Below, piece after piece: positions 46,850-55,784 of a stretch of DNA of 64,000 nucleotides. Position 1 is the stretch's first letter; the number at the start of each line of letters is the position of its first letter. The stretch is from Luteolibacter luteus (GTDB taxonomy: Bacteria; Verrucomicrobiota; Verrucomicrobiia; Verrucomicrobiales; Akkermansiaceae): assembly GCF_012913485.1 (NCBI RefSeq), contig NZ_CP051774.1:3782001-3846000 (forward strand). Direction: 5' to 3'. The notes beneath the pieces are model-generated. The model was not told where the DNA came from. It saw nothing but the letters and a program-made list of their open reading frames with translations, and searched no databases. A program made the position numbers and the translations under genes.

Positions 46850-48426
46850 GCGACAGAAGAGTTGTCTTGGGTAATCACGCTAAGAGCAGGAGTGGCGGGT
46901 AGCACGAGTTCGAAGCGGCAACCTTTGTCTGATGACACCAGCAACAAGTCGCCGCCCATGCGTCGCGCGAGATCACGGGCGATTGCGAGTCCGAGGCCGG
47001 TGCCGCTCGCGCCTTCGCTCACCCCGCGGTGCACGCGTTCGAAAGCTTCGAAGACCCGCTCGCTCTGATCGGCTGGAATTCCCGGGCCCCGGTCGCTGAC
47101 CCGAAGGTGAAGCTGTTCGCCAAGCATGCTGGTTTCGATGCCCATCCAGCCGCCGCTGCTCGCATACTTCTCCACGTTGTTGATCAGGTTTCCGACGATC
47201 TGGGAAAGGGCATCGGGATCGAGCCGCGTTCGTTCGCTCGCACCGCGCTGCCATTCGACCCGTACCTGGCGGCGATCAAGCGATGGCTGGAATTGAGCGA
47301 GGATGCCCTCCACCACCTCGTCGGGAGTGCAGGCGATTGAGCGCAGCTCCAAGGTCCGCCTCTCTCCCCGGGAAAAGGTCAGCACGTTCGAGACGAGGCG
47401 ACCCAAGCGCTGGACTTCCTCGTGCACCAGAGAGAGCCGGCGCCGCGACTCCGCCGGTCGATCTTCGAGGGCCCGTCGTGCGAGATCCAAATTGAGAAGG
47501 ATATTGGTAAGCGGGGTGCCAAGCTCGTGAGATACCCGGTTCACGAAAGACACCCGTTCCTCCGCGAGCCTCAACGCCCGCTTCTGCTGGGCATGGAGAT
47601 AGATCCCTGCCAAGGAGAGCACGAAGGCAATGCATGCCGCCGAAGCCAGGACCGTGGGATCATGCTGGGAGCGGATCTTCAGCTTGTCCCAGGCAAGAAC
47701 TTCCCATTCACCAAGGTTGGTCCGGTGTGGGAGTACCAGCGCTGCAGGTCCGGCCTGCGTTTCGGGTGGTGCCTCGAGCCATGGCCGTCCACTTGGACCT
47801 TGGATTGAGACAAGTTCCCCCGCTTCGCTCAGCGGGGAAAAGGGTACCTTCATCCACGTGGAGCAATGAGCTTCGAGGCAGCGGTCGAGTTCTTCCTGAT
47901 CGATCACAAAGGCGACCAGGTACAGCTCGCTGCTTCTGAACCAATACACCCGGTGGCTGGAATCCGGACCGGCAAGCCAACCTTTCCCGGGCGTGTTCCC
48001 TTCGAGAATCTCCTTCGGAATGACAACCGCCCGTTTGGGGCTTACCCGCCCGGCTTCGCTTTCGGTGAGGACTTGGGGAATCCGCGACGACTCACCAATC
48101 GCCGGCTTCTTCCCGTCGGCTTCATACCGTTTGCCCTCGGGACCAAAGACGAGCAGTTTTCGTATCCCCACGGTATTTTCACAGTGCGGGGATAGTTGGT
48201 TGGCGCTCCGTCGAAACGCATACGCCGCGAGTTCGTCCAAGTGTTGGAGATACAGCGCGTCCAAACGGTCGAGTTCCTCACGGAAGGAGGCGGTGAAATC
48301 GAAAAGTCGACCCCGGTCGGCGGGAACACGTTCCTCCGTGGTGCGCCGCGCCATCCGCTCGCCGCCCCAGAGCATCAGGACGGCGACGGCAAGCATGGGC
48401 ACCAACGTGAACCAGACGGCCTTCAT
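46846..48426 (-). CDS. Sensor histidine kinase
   Basis: 526 residues. TM1 is near the N-terminus (WFTLVPMLAVAVLMLW), followed by a periplasmic sensor of about 230 residues and TM2 at about 257-277. The H-box RVSHELGTPLTN has His300. The ATPase core has IVGNLINNVEKYA (N), SDRGPGIP (G1) and GASGTGLGLAIARDL (G2). No HAMP domain is evident between TM2 and the H-box. Its ATG overlaps the stop of the upstream exported protein gene by four bases, so all three genes are coupled. Confidence 0.88.
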   Translation of the reverse strand: MKAVWFTLVPMLAVAVLMLWGGERMARRTTEERVPADRGRLFDFTASFREELDRLDALYLQHLDELAAYAFRRSANQLSPHCENTVGIRKLLVFGPEGKRYEADGKKPAIGESSRIPQVLTESEAGRVSPKRAVVIPKEILEGNTPGKGWLAGPDSSHRVYWFRSSELYLVAFVIDQEELDRCLEAHCSTWMKVPFSPLSEAGELVSIQGPSGRPWLEAPPETQAGPAALVLPHRTNLGEWEVLAWDKLKIRSQHDPTVLASAACIAFVLSLAGIYLHAQQKRALRLAEERVSFVNRVSHELGTPLTNILLNLDLARRALEDRPAESRRRLSLVHEEVQRLGRLVSNVLTFSRGERRTLELRSIACTPDEVVEGILAQFQPSLDRRQVRVEWQRGASERTRLDPDALSQIVGNLINNVEKYASSGGWMGIETSMLGEQLHLRVSDRGPGIPADQSERVFEAFERVHRGVSEGASGTGLGLAIARDLARRMGGDLLLVSSDKGCRFELVLPATPALSVITQDNSSVA

Positions 48427-49244
48427 CGGGGAACTTTGATGATCTTTGCGGTGATGAAAGTGAACCAGACCTTCTTCGCCGAGTCAGCATCGAGTTTCGA
48501 GGCCGGAGGGCGGCTCAGGGTGCCGACCATCATGGGAATCCCGGTATGAAGGGTCAGGGCCGTCATCACGCGTTGGGACTCGAAAACGGGCATCTCCGTT
48601 TCCGAGGAGCCCTGTCCAAATTTGCTTCTATCCACCAAATGGACGGTGTCAGGAGCGAACCGGAGATCGATGATTTTACCACTGCCACCGATGGTCGGCT
48701 CGATCTCGAGGGTGAAACCCGTGTTCCGGGTTTCGAAGGAAGAAGGCAGGGCGGGGGCTTGCGATTCCGGTTTTGGAATCGGCGCGGGAGTGGTGGTCGG
48801 CTGTCCCCCGGTCTTCTCTCCGTCCTTTGGAGCGGGAACCGGATCGGGCTTGTTCCGGTGGATAAATTCCGTCGGGTAGATCTGCTCGGAGATCGTCTCC
48901 ATCATCGCCTTTTCCCCGGACCGGGCGCAGAGCATCGCGAACTGTTCCTGGGTTACCGTCCCAGCTTCGGTGCGCTTCACCAACTCTGCGTAGAGAGCGG
49001 CATCCGGAAGACCTTCCCTGCGGAGCGTCGCTGCATCCGCCAGGGGCAGCGAGAAGGACTCGTAGCAAAGTGAAACATAAGCAGGAAGATCGGCTTCCTC
49101 GTCTTCTGCTTCGACCCCGGCGACCGGATTGTTATTCCGGACGAAAGGATCGACGGCTTGGGCTGCGGCTACGAGGTTCTGAGCCGTTGCGAGGGATCCG
49201 CTCGCCAGAAGAGCGGCCGACAGGAAACGCAGATGGATTTTCAT
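48423..49244 (-). CDS. Exported protein with secretin-like C-terminal domain
   Basis: 273 residues from ATG 49244, with signal peptide MKIHLRFLSAALLASGSLATAQN. The middle part is Pro/Thr/Lys-rich. The C-terminal 100 residues (TRNTGFTLEIEPTIGG, IIDLRFAPDTVHLVDR, MMVGTLSRPP, KVWFTFITAKI) look like the secretin homology domain of type II/III outer-membrane channels, where GxxLEIEPxI is common. It is too short to be a full secretin. It heads the operon with a histidine kinase and response regulator, so it may supply or assemble the signal sensed by the kinase. Confidence 0.6.
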   Translation of the reverse strand: MKIHLRFLSAALLASGSLATAQNLVAAAQAVDPFVRNNNPVAGVEAEDEEADLPAYVSLCYESFSLPLADAATLRREGLPDAALYAELVKRTEAGTVTQEQFAMLCARSGEKAMMETISEQIYPTEFIHRNKPDPVPAPKDGEKTGGQPTTTPAPIPKPESQAPALPSSFETRNTGFTLEIEPTIGGSGKIIDLRFAPDTVHLVDRSKFGQGSSETEMPVFESQRVMTALTLHTGIPMMVGTLSRPPASKLDADSAKKVWFTFITAKIIKVPR

Positions 49245-49408
49245 GACTCTGGCAGCCTGCCATTTCCCCCGTCGTCCCCGGGTCAAATCCATGTCAAAAA
49301 TTAACTCACCCCTTCTTCCTGGGATGTTCGCGACCCGGGGTTTGCGACGATCCTGTCAGATTCACGTCCTTCCCCCTGCTTTCATGTGACGCGTACGTTG
49401 CAGGGATC

Positions 49409-51133
49409 ATGTCTCCGGGGATCTTTCTCATCGACGCGATCGGACCCTTCTTTCGCGGGTATGAGCGCCGTCGGATCAATTGGTCCAAGATTCCTTTCAC
49501 CCATTTGGCCACCGAAGGCGAAGCGCGCCAGCTTCAATGGGAGCGGATCCGGGAGGACATGCGGACCTTTGCGCGGGAGGTAGCTGCGTCCGGCTACAAC
49601 TCGGTGACCTTGGATGACTTGGCTCATCTCGCTCCCCATTCCTTGCACGAGCCGGAGACGGCCGCGCGGATCGCGGTCTTCCGGGAAGAGTTTTCCCGGA
49701 TCTTCTCCATCGTCCGGGAGGCGGGGCTCCAGATTTTCGTTACCTCCGACGTCCTGCCGGTGACCCCGGCGGTGGACGCGGCGATTGGTAATCACCGGGA
49801 GCGGTTGGAGGAATTTTACCGCGGCTTGGTGGATGATTTCCTCCGGGATTTCCCCGAAGTCACCGGCCTCGTCTTACGGATTGGCGAGAGTGACGGGGTG
49901 GACGTGAAAGATCCGATCCGGACGCGTCTTCACGTTCGCAGTGCCACGGAAACCAACCGCCTTCTGCAAAATCTCCTGCCCGTCTTTGAGAAGCACGACC
50001 GAACCCTGATCCTGCGGACTTGGACGGTGGGGGCCCACCGGGTGGGTGACCTTATTTGGCACCGGAGAACCTTGGCTGAGGCGCTCAGGGGAATTGATTC
50101 CCCGCAGTTCATCCTCTCGATGAAATACGGGGAGAGCGATTTCTTCCGCTATCTCCCGCTGAACCGCGCCTTCTTCCGCACGCCGCATCGGAAGCTCGTG
50201 GAACTCCAAGCACGACGGGAGTACGAGGGAGCGGGAGAATTTCCCAGCTTCATCGGCTGGGACTGCGAGCAGTATGCCCGCGAGCTACAGGGAGATGCCA
50301 ATCTTGCCGGCATCTCCGTGTGGTGCCAGACCGGGGGGTGGCACCGCTTTCGGCGCCTTGCTTTCCTCGAAAATGACGACCGCGATTTTTGGCTCCGCCT
50401 CAATACGATTGTGGCGCTGAGGATTTTCCGCGATCGCGAATCGGTGGAGGATGCCGTGGCCGGCCTTGTCGGAACGGCGAAGGCTCCCGCGGTGCTGGAA
50501 CTGCTGCGTCACGCGGAGACCGTGGTGAAGGAACTCCACTACATCGGTGATTTCGCGACGCAGAAGCTCTTTTTCCGCCGCGTCCGGATTCCCCCTCTTC
50601 TCCATGTTTACTGGGACTGCCTTTTCATCAACCACGCAGTGAGAAAGGTGCTTCGTCACTTCGTGAGAGATCCGGAACGGGCGCTTCGGGAGGGAGAAGC
50701 GGCCTACGCGCTATTCCCGCGGATGGTTGAATTGGCCCGCAGTTCCGGTCTTCCGGTCGCGGACATCGAGCACTGGAGGGACTTCTGCCATCTGGTCCGG
50801 TTGGCGCGGCGCTACTATTTCCTGCCTTTCGATCCGGCCTTGGGTGAACGCATCCGCGCATCGAAAAAGGCTTACAAGAAGGCTTGGCCGAGCGAGCGCA
50901 GACAGCGCTACCGGATCAAGGTCTCCTTCGAGCCCTTCAAGGTGAAGCGCCAGACGCTGGGCTGGCTCTCGACCCTGTTGCTCCGTCGTCAGCGCGGCTA
51001 CCGTCTGATCGACCACGTCTTCACGCTGAATCTCCTCGGCTTCATCTTCCGGCTTTTCCGCCCGGGGAAGAGCAAGGCGGTGCCGAAATTCCTGCGGAAG
51101 TCAGCGATGGGGGTGGATGCCCTTTTCCGATAG
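49409..51133 (+). CDS. Putative TIM-barrel glycoside hydrolase-like protein
   Basis: 574 residues, no signal peptide. Blocks such as FAREVAASGYNSVTLDDLAHL, EVTGLVLRIGESDG, LILRTWTVGAHRVGDLIW, FILSMKYGESDFF and GWDCEQYARE, with Glu or Asp at strand ends, suggest a TIM-barrel enzyme. The arrangement reminds me of GH67-type alpha-glucuronidases (RLNTIVALRIFRDRESVEDAVAG near the barrel end). The C-terminal 130 residues are basic and helical. Catalytic residues cannot be assigned with confidence. It could equally be a non-catalytic relative. It is monocistronic. Confidence 0.45.
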   Translation: MSPGIFLIDAIGPFFRGYERRRINWSKIPFTHLATEGEARQLQWERIREDMRTFAREVAASGYNSVTLDDLAHLAPHSLHEPETAARIAVFREEFSRIFSIVREAGLQIFVTSDVLPVTPAVDAAIGNHRERLEEFYRGLVDDFLRDFPEVTGLVLRIGESDGVDVKDPIRTRLHVRSATETNRLLQNLLPVFEKHDRTLILRTWTVGAHRVGDLIWHRRTLAEALRGIDSPQFILSMKYGESDFFRYLPLNRAFFRTPHRKLVELQARREYEGAGEFPSFIGWDCEQYARELQGDANLAGISVWCQTGGWHRFRRLAFLENDDRDFWLRLNTIVALRIFRDRESVEDAVAGLVGTAKAPAVLELLRHAETVVKELHYIGDFATQKLFFRRVRIPPLLHVYWDCLFINHAVRKVLRHFVRDPERALREGEAAYALFPRMVELARSSGLPVADIEHWRDFCHLVRLARRYYFLPFDPALGERIRASKKAYKKAWPSERRQRYRIKVSFEPFKVKRQTLGWLSTLLLRRQRGYRLIDHVFTLNLLGFIFRLFRPGKSKAVPKFLRKSAMGVDALFR

Positions 51134-51190
51134 TTGGGGCACTTGGATTAACTTGCTTCTAACTCAAATTCGTTTTCAGATGACGGCGAC

Positions 51191-51886
51191 ATGAGTTCTC
51201 TCCGTGTTCTTTTCTTCGCCCTGCCCGTGGCGCTCGGATTCATCCAGCCGGCGGCAGCGAAGCAGCGGGCCTTCTCCTTGCTCGATAAGGACGCGGACGG
51301 GTTCATCGATCCGGTTGAGTTCGCCGGGAACGCCAAGGGCCGTGCGTGGAACAAGGCCATGTCCAATTTCGAAAAGCGGGACGCCGATGATGACGGTCTC
51401 CTTTCCTCCTCAGAATATGGGCCGACCAAGTCCAACGGCGGAGGCCTCTACCACGTGCCAGGAGAGCAGGAAGCAATTCCCCTGAAGTGGACCACGGGTG
51501 TGAATTTCATCTGGCAGGACGGAACCGCTTCCAGGAAGGAGCGCAGATCCTTCAAATCAACGCTGAAGAAGGCCGCACCTGCCCAGCGCGAAGAACTCCA
51601 GGCTTATTGGGATGCCGTGGAGGCGGCGGTGCTTGAAGCCGGGGCCGACGGGGCCATTGGCGCGATTGCAGAGGTGTGGGGACAGATCGATCCGGAAGCT
51701 GCCGCGGAGTGGATCTCGTCCATTCTCCATGATATCCCCGAGTACGAGGATTGGATCATAGGAATTGTCAGCGGTTGGCCGGGATATGATCCCGATGCAA
51801 CCGCCGAGTGGCTGGCCGGCATCTTGGATGGCCTTCCGCTTTCCGGGATTCCAGTGCGTCCCGAGCCTCCGTCCCGAGAACCCTGA
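51191..51886 (+). CDS. Secreted EF-hand protein
   Basis: 231 residues from ATG 51191. The signal peptide is SSLRVLFFALPVALGFIQPAAA. Two EF-hand loops are visible: DKDADGFIDPVE and a second, DADDDGLLSSSE. The C-terminal half has two similar segments (ADGAIGAIAEVWGQIDPEAAAEWIS; GIVSGWPGYDPDATAEWLAGIL), so a short internal repeat of the form PxAxAEWxxxIL exists. It probably binds calcium extracytoplasmically. It faces the flavin-fold gene downstream. Confidence 0.7.
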   Translation: MSSLRVLFFALPVALGFIQPAAAKQRAFSLLDKDADGFIDPVEFAGNAKGRAWNKAMSNFEKRDADDDGLLSSSEYGPTKSNGGGLYHVPGEQEAIPLKWTTGVNFIWQDGTASRKERRSFKSTLKKAAPAQREELQAYWDAVEAAVLEAGADGAIGAIAEVWGQIDPEAAAEWISSILHDIPEYEDWIIGIVSGWPGYDPDATAEWLAGILDGLPLSGIPVRPEPPSREP

Positions 51887-51905
51887 GACGCGCCTCAGAA
51901 GGGTT
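51879..51905. terminator. Possible bidirectional hairpin between convergent genes
   Basis: AACC and CTGAG on the left pair with CTCAG and GGTT on the right, with a 3-base bulge (AAG). The hairpin overlaps the stop codons of both convergent genes. There is no clear T-tract, so it is only a candidate. Confidence 0.3.
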
Positions 51906-52344
51906 AGGGGACCTCGTGATATGCCAGGGCCCATTCGCGCATGTAGCGGACCCGCGAGGGATCGATCCGGTAGACGATAAGTTCCGGATTGTCCGGAGTG
52001 CCAAGGTAGGATCGTAGCAGCGGGTTCTTTTCCCAGATCGCCGCGAGCAACGCGGCATCGCTTTCGATGGATGCCATCCCGGTGATCCGCACCTGGTGGT
52101 GGTGATCGTCCAGATAGCAGAGTTCCACCTTGGGATTGGCCGCGATCTCGCCGGTCTTGTGGTAGCCGCGCAGGTTCGCGATCCAGATTGTGAATCGTTC
52201 CGTCTTCACCGGGGAGACCGGCCGCAACCGTGGCTGCCCGGCATCATCGCTGGCGAGCATCGGAAACTTGGCAGACTTCATCGTGGCCATCGCCAGTTCG
52301 AGAAGCTGTGCGGGATCGACGGGCTCGGGTTTGGGTTGTGCCAT
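51904..52344 (-). CDS. Pyridoxamine 5'-phosphate oxidase-like flavin-fold protein
   Basis: 146 residues from ATG 52344 (MAQPKPEPVDPAQLLEL); the open frame begins 25 codons upstream without coding character. It has the split-barrel pattern: FPMLASDDAGQPRLRPVSPV, TIWIANLRGYHKTGEIAANPKVELCYLDDHHHQVRITG and VYRIDPSRVRYM. Such proteins bind FMN or heme. The family includes general stress proteins (GS26 type). No substrate can be assigned. Confidence 0.75.
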   Translation of the reverse strand: MAQPKPEPVDPAQLLELAMATMKSAKFPMLASDDAGQPRLRPVSPVKTERFTIWIANLRGYHKTGEIAANPKVELCYLDDHHHQVRITGMASIESDAALLAAIWEKNPLLRSYLGTPDNPELIVYRIDPSRVRYMREWALAYHEVP

Positions 52345-52439
52345 CGTTCCCTGAAGATCCACGGGAAGGACGGATTGCCAATCCGATTCCGGCGGGAAGT
52401 GAACTTGCCTTGCGCCCAAGGTGCTGATTGGATGTTCAG

Positions 52440-52904
52440 GTGAAAAAGTTCCTCCCTTTGATCGCTTTGGTCGCGACCTTGAACGCTGGAGAACGTCCGG
52501 CGCTCTATCCTTTCGATGTCACCCTTGGTGGCACGAAGGCCGAAATGAAAGCAGGCAATGAACTCTTCGCGGAAGTTTCGAAGCCTGTTGCTGCCGACGC
52601 GGTGCTCTCGATCGAGAAGCAAGTGCCGATGCTTATCATCAACGCGTTTCCTTGCGGAGACGATGGTTCCATCGAAGAAGATCAGCCGGCTGCCGTCATC
52701 TTCGCGCAAAACGTGAAGGAGGTGAAGCTCGACGCCACCATGGACAAGAACAAGCTGAAGCCCGGCAGCTACCTCGCGAATGTCGTGGCGGACGACAAGA
52801 CCTCGCGGATCGTCTTTGTCGTCGCTGCCCCGGACACGAAGCCAGCGGTGGATTTTTCGAAGGTGCTGGGATTCCTCAAGAAGAAGACCCAGGGCGACAA
52901 GTGA
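52440..52904 (+). CDS. Small exported protein of unknown function
   Basis: 154 residues from GTG 52440, with signal peptide MKKFLPLIALVATLNAGE; a TTG at 52428 in the same frame would add 4 residues. The mature part alternates beta strands (YPFDVTLGGTKAEMKAG, AVLSIEKQVPMLIINAFP, SYLANVVADDKTSRIVFVVAA) with a Lys-rich end. It could be a periplasmic beta-sandwich protein. It lies close to and convergent with the dehydrogenase gene (7 bases between stops). Confidence 0.6.
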   Translation: MKKFLPLIALVATLNAGERPALYPFDVTLGGTKAEMKAGNELFAEVSKPVAADAVLSIEKQVPMLIINAFPCGDDGSIEEDQPAAVIFAQNVKEVKLDATMDKNKLKPGSYLANVVADDKTSRIVFVVAAPDTKPAVDFSKVLGFLKKKTQGDK

Positions 52905-52911
52905 GGTGATC

Positions 52912-53916
52912 TCAATAGCCGCGGGTAGGATCCGTGGCGTTCTTAAGAGGAAGGCCCCGGGCGAAGCGTCGGAGGTTGTCGTGGATCAGTTCGTTCTGGC
53001 GTGCTGGCCGGTCGCCGGAAACCCCAGCGATGTGAGGCGTGATGATGACATTCTTCATGCTCCGAAGCGGGCTGTCGGCGGGAAGCGGCTCGGGATCGAC
53101 GACGTCCAATCCCGCGCCGGCGAGCTTCTTGTCTTGCAGTGCCTTTACCAATGCCGCGGTGTCCACGACTTTCCCGCGTGAAACGTTGATGAAGTAGGCT
53201 CCATCCTTCATCGCTGCGAATTGGGGCGCGGCGATCATGTGCTCGCTTGCAGGCGTATGCGGGACGCAGTTCACTACCACGTCCGCCTTCGGCAAAAGCT
53301 CGTTCAATTCATCGGGACGCCCGCAGTAGTCCAGTGTCTGGGTAAGTGGAATGTCTTTCTCATCGACGGCCATGACCTTCATCCCGAAGGCACGGGCTCG
53401 CTCGGCTACTTGGGTGCCGATGCCGCCGAAGCCGACCACGAGCATTGTGCGACCCCGGAGTTCGGTGAGAGGCATTGCGGTGGGCCCGCTCTTTGGCCAG
53501 GCTCCTTCCTCTTGCGCCTTTTGATATTCCGCCATGTTTCGCGTCAAATGGAGCAGCAGTGCGAAAGCATGGTCGGCGATCTCGGGTCCCTGGTAGATCT
53601 TCAGATTGGTTACTGTGATCTTGCCATCCTTGAAGCGTGGAAGGTGCGTGTACTTTTCAATGCCCGCACTATAGACGTGCACCCAGCGGAGCTTTTCCCC
53701 GGCTTTCATCACTGCTTCGTCGGGCGTGCCAATGAAAGCCTCCGTTCCGGACACCTTCCCGGCGGCGTCGCCCAGTGACTTGTAGAAATCGAATTTCAGC
53801 GATGGAAACTCTTTCGAAAGAGACTCGGCCTCCTGTCTCATCCACTCCGGTGCGAGAACCGATTGTGCGCAGGCCGCACCATGAAGAAGGGTGAAGACGA
53901 GGACGGCGTATTTCAT
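52912..53916 (-). CDS. Exported-looking D-2-hydroxyacid dehydrogenase
   Basis: 334 residues from ATG 53916, starting MKYAVLVFTLLHGAACAQSV, a convincing signal peptide. The dehydrogenase is complete: NAD-binding GFGGIG (162-167) and the catalytic triad Arg247 (NVSRGKVVD), Glu276 (DVVDPEPLP) and His295 (ITPHIAG). Substrates of the family are 2-hydroxy acids such as glycerate, lactate or phosphoglycerate. The extracytoplasmic address is odd for an NAD(H)-dependent enzyme. The alternative is a downstream start (for example Met26), but that region aligns only with the family N-terminus. The longer upstream frame is not used. Confidence 0.85.
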   Translation of the reverse strand: MKYAVLVFTLLHGAACAQSVLAPEWMRQEAESLSKEFPSLKFDFYKSLGDAAGKVSGTEAFIGTPDEAVMKAGEKLRWVHVYSAGIEKYTHLPRFKDGKITVTNLKIYQGPEIADHAFALLLHLTRNMAEYQKAQEEGAWPKSGPTAMPLTELRGRTMLVVGFGGIGTQVAERARAFGMKVMAVDEKDIPLTQTLDYCGRPDELNELLPKADVVVNCVPHTPASEHMIAAPQFAAMKDGAYFINVSRGKVVDTAALVKALQDKKLAGAGLDVVDPEPLPADSPLRSMKNVIITPHIAGVSGDRPARQNELIHDNLRRFARGLPLKNATDPTRGY

Positions 53917-53959
53917 GATCCGCCCTATACGGGAGAGCTGATGCCGATGAAACAGCAAA

Positions 53960-55681
53960 TCAGGTCTTCTCCAGATCCTTCGTCTCGGTGAGCTTCCATT
54001 TGCCATCCTTGCCCATCTTCAGAAGCCAGTCGTGATGCTTCAGCAACGTGGAGCGATGACCGACGCTGACGAAGGTGTAGTGATGCTTCCTTAAGAACTT
54101 GTAGAGCCGCTCTTCATTCGGTTCATCCAGAGCGCTGGTCGATTCGTCGAGGAAAGCGATGGCGGGCTTCTTCAAAATCAGGCGGGCGAACGAAAGCCGT
54201 TGCTGCTCCCCGAGGGAAAGCATGTTCGCCCAGTCTGCCGGGCGATCGAAGTCGCCATCAACGCGGTCGGAGAGTTCGGGGAGATTCACCGTATCAAGGA
54301 TCTCCTGCATGTCCTCGCCTTCCATCTTGCGGGTGGCCTCCGGATAATCCAGTTGCGCGCGCAGGCTGCCGGGGACCATGTAAGGCCGCTGTGGCAGGAA
54401 CATCATGCTGCGATAGGGCGGGCGTCCGATCTTGCCTTCCCCGGAACTCCAGAGGCCGGCGATGGTGCGGAGCAGGGAGCTCTTGCCGGCACCGCTCTCG
54501 CCCATGATCAGCAGGCTCTTGCCAGGAGGGAGCCGGAAGTTCAGGTCCCGCAGGAGTTCGCGGTTCCCATCCGGCGTGGCTACGGTGAGATTTTCCAGCG
54601 AGATCGTGCGTTCATCCTCACTGATCTCGATATGCTCCGCGTTCTCCGCCTCGAGGTCGTCCTCCACGTCTCGTTCGTCGAGGAATTCCCACAGCGAGCC
54701 GAGACGCGTGACACCTGCGGCGAACGCGCTGAGCCGCTCGAACTGGGTGATGAAGAGCGAAATGGCGGCGAGGAAGGTGGCGAAGGCTCCGGTGGCTTGG
54801 GCGATCTTTCCAAACTCCACCTCCCCTCGCAGGAACATCGGGGCCACGATCATGAGCGGCAGGATCAGAGCGAGTGAATTGTAGCCTGTCGTGAAGAAAG
54901 CAAGGTTCCGGTTCCAGCGGATCAGGACCAGCATGTTCCCCACCACGCCGCCGAGGCGAGCACGCAGGTCCCGCAACTCGCGACGCTCTCCACGGTAGAA
55001 GGCGATCGATTCCGAATTGTCCCGCACCCGGACCAGCCCGTAGCGGAGATTCGCTTCGCGCTCGTATTGCAGGTAATTCAGGCCGATGAGGCGCTTCCCG
55101 ATCAAGAATGCAGCCAGGGTGCCAAACACAGCATAGCCCACCAAGACGCCAACCAAGGTGACCGAGATCGACCAGAGGACACCGGCATAGCCGATGATTT
55201 GGATCACCGAATTGATCACGATCAACGAGAAGGATAACGAGGTGATGGTGAAATTCTTCGCGTCTTCCGACATCCGCTGATCGGGGTTGTCGATTTCCTC
55301 GTGTCCCTGCAGCCGGTAGTAGGCGCGGTTGTAGAAATACCGCAGCATCAGGGTGCGGGCGAGGAAGTCCCGCCAGTTTAGCGCGAGGCGCTCCTCCACG
55401 TATCGGTAGTAGGCAGCGAGTGGAACGGTTGCGGCAAAAGTGCCCAGGTAGATCCATAGGCCCCGCTGGAAAGCCGGGGCATTCTGCTTCTCCAAAGCGG
55501 TCATCACATCGCTCATCACGAAGCCCGACCAGATCCCCACCCCCGTGACTGCCACCGAGAGGATGATGAGCGCGCTCAGCTGGGCCCAAGCCTTTCCCCA
55601 AGTGCGACCGAAGAAATAAGGTCGGATCAGCCGCCACAATTGCAGCCAGACGTGGCGGGTGAACTTGGGAGCCTGATCCAT
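53960..55681 (-). CDS. SbmA/BacA- or YddA-like ABC transporter (membrane domain plus ATPase)
   Basis: 573 residues. An N-terminal membrane domain of six helices of the SbmA/BacA type (TWGKAWAQLSALIILSVAVTG; ALNWRDFLARTLMLRYFYNRAYYRLQ; NPDQRMSEDAKNFT; ESIAFYRGERRE) is followed by an ATPase domain. It has Walker A GESGAGKSSL, signature LSLGEQQRLSFARL and Walker B AIAFLDESTSALDE. The signature LSLGE rather than LSGGQ is typical of the YddA branch. It probably acts in lipid, cofactor or peptide transport across the inner membrane. It is monocistronic. Confidence 0.85.
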   Translation of the reverse strand: MDQAPKFTRHVWLQLWRLIRPYFFGRTWGKAWAQLSALIILSVAVTGVGIWSGFVMSDVMTALEKQNAPAFQRGLWIYLGTFAATVPLAAYYRYVEERLALNWRDFLARTLMLRYFYNRAYYRLQGHEEIDNPDQRMSEDAKNFTITSLSFSLIVINSVIQIIGYAGVLWSISVTLVGVLVGYAVFGTLAAFLIGKRLIGLNYLQYEREANLRYGLVRVRDNSESIAFYRGERRELRDLRARLGGVVGNMLVLIRWNRNLAFFTTGYNSLALILPLMIVAPMFLRGEVEFGKIAQATGAFATFLAAISLFITQFERLSAFAAGVTRLGSLWEFLDERDVEDDLEAENAEHIEISEDERTISLENLTVATPDGNRELLRDLNFRLPPGKSLLIMGESGAGKSSLLRTIAGLWSSGEGKIGRPPYRSMMFLPQRPYMVPGSLRAQLDYPEATRKMEGEDMQEILDTVNLPELSDRVDGDFDRPADWANMLSLGEQQRLSFARLILKKPAIAFLDESTSALDEPNEERLYKFLRKHHYTFVSVGHRSTLLKHHDWLLKMGKDGKWKLTETKDLEKT

Positions 55682-55784
55682 GAATCGCGACTCACCATTT
55701 CAACCCGAAACGGCCACTTCGCGAGGTAAAACTCTCTCGTTTGCAATCGTTAGGGAATCGTGCGATTTTGCCTGTTCCTTGGTT

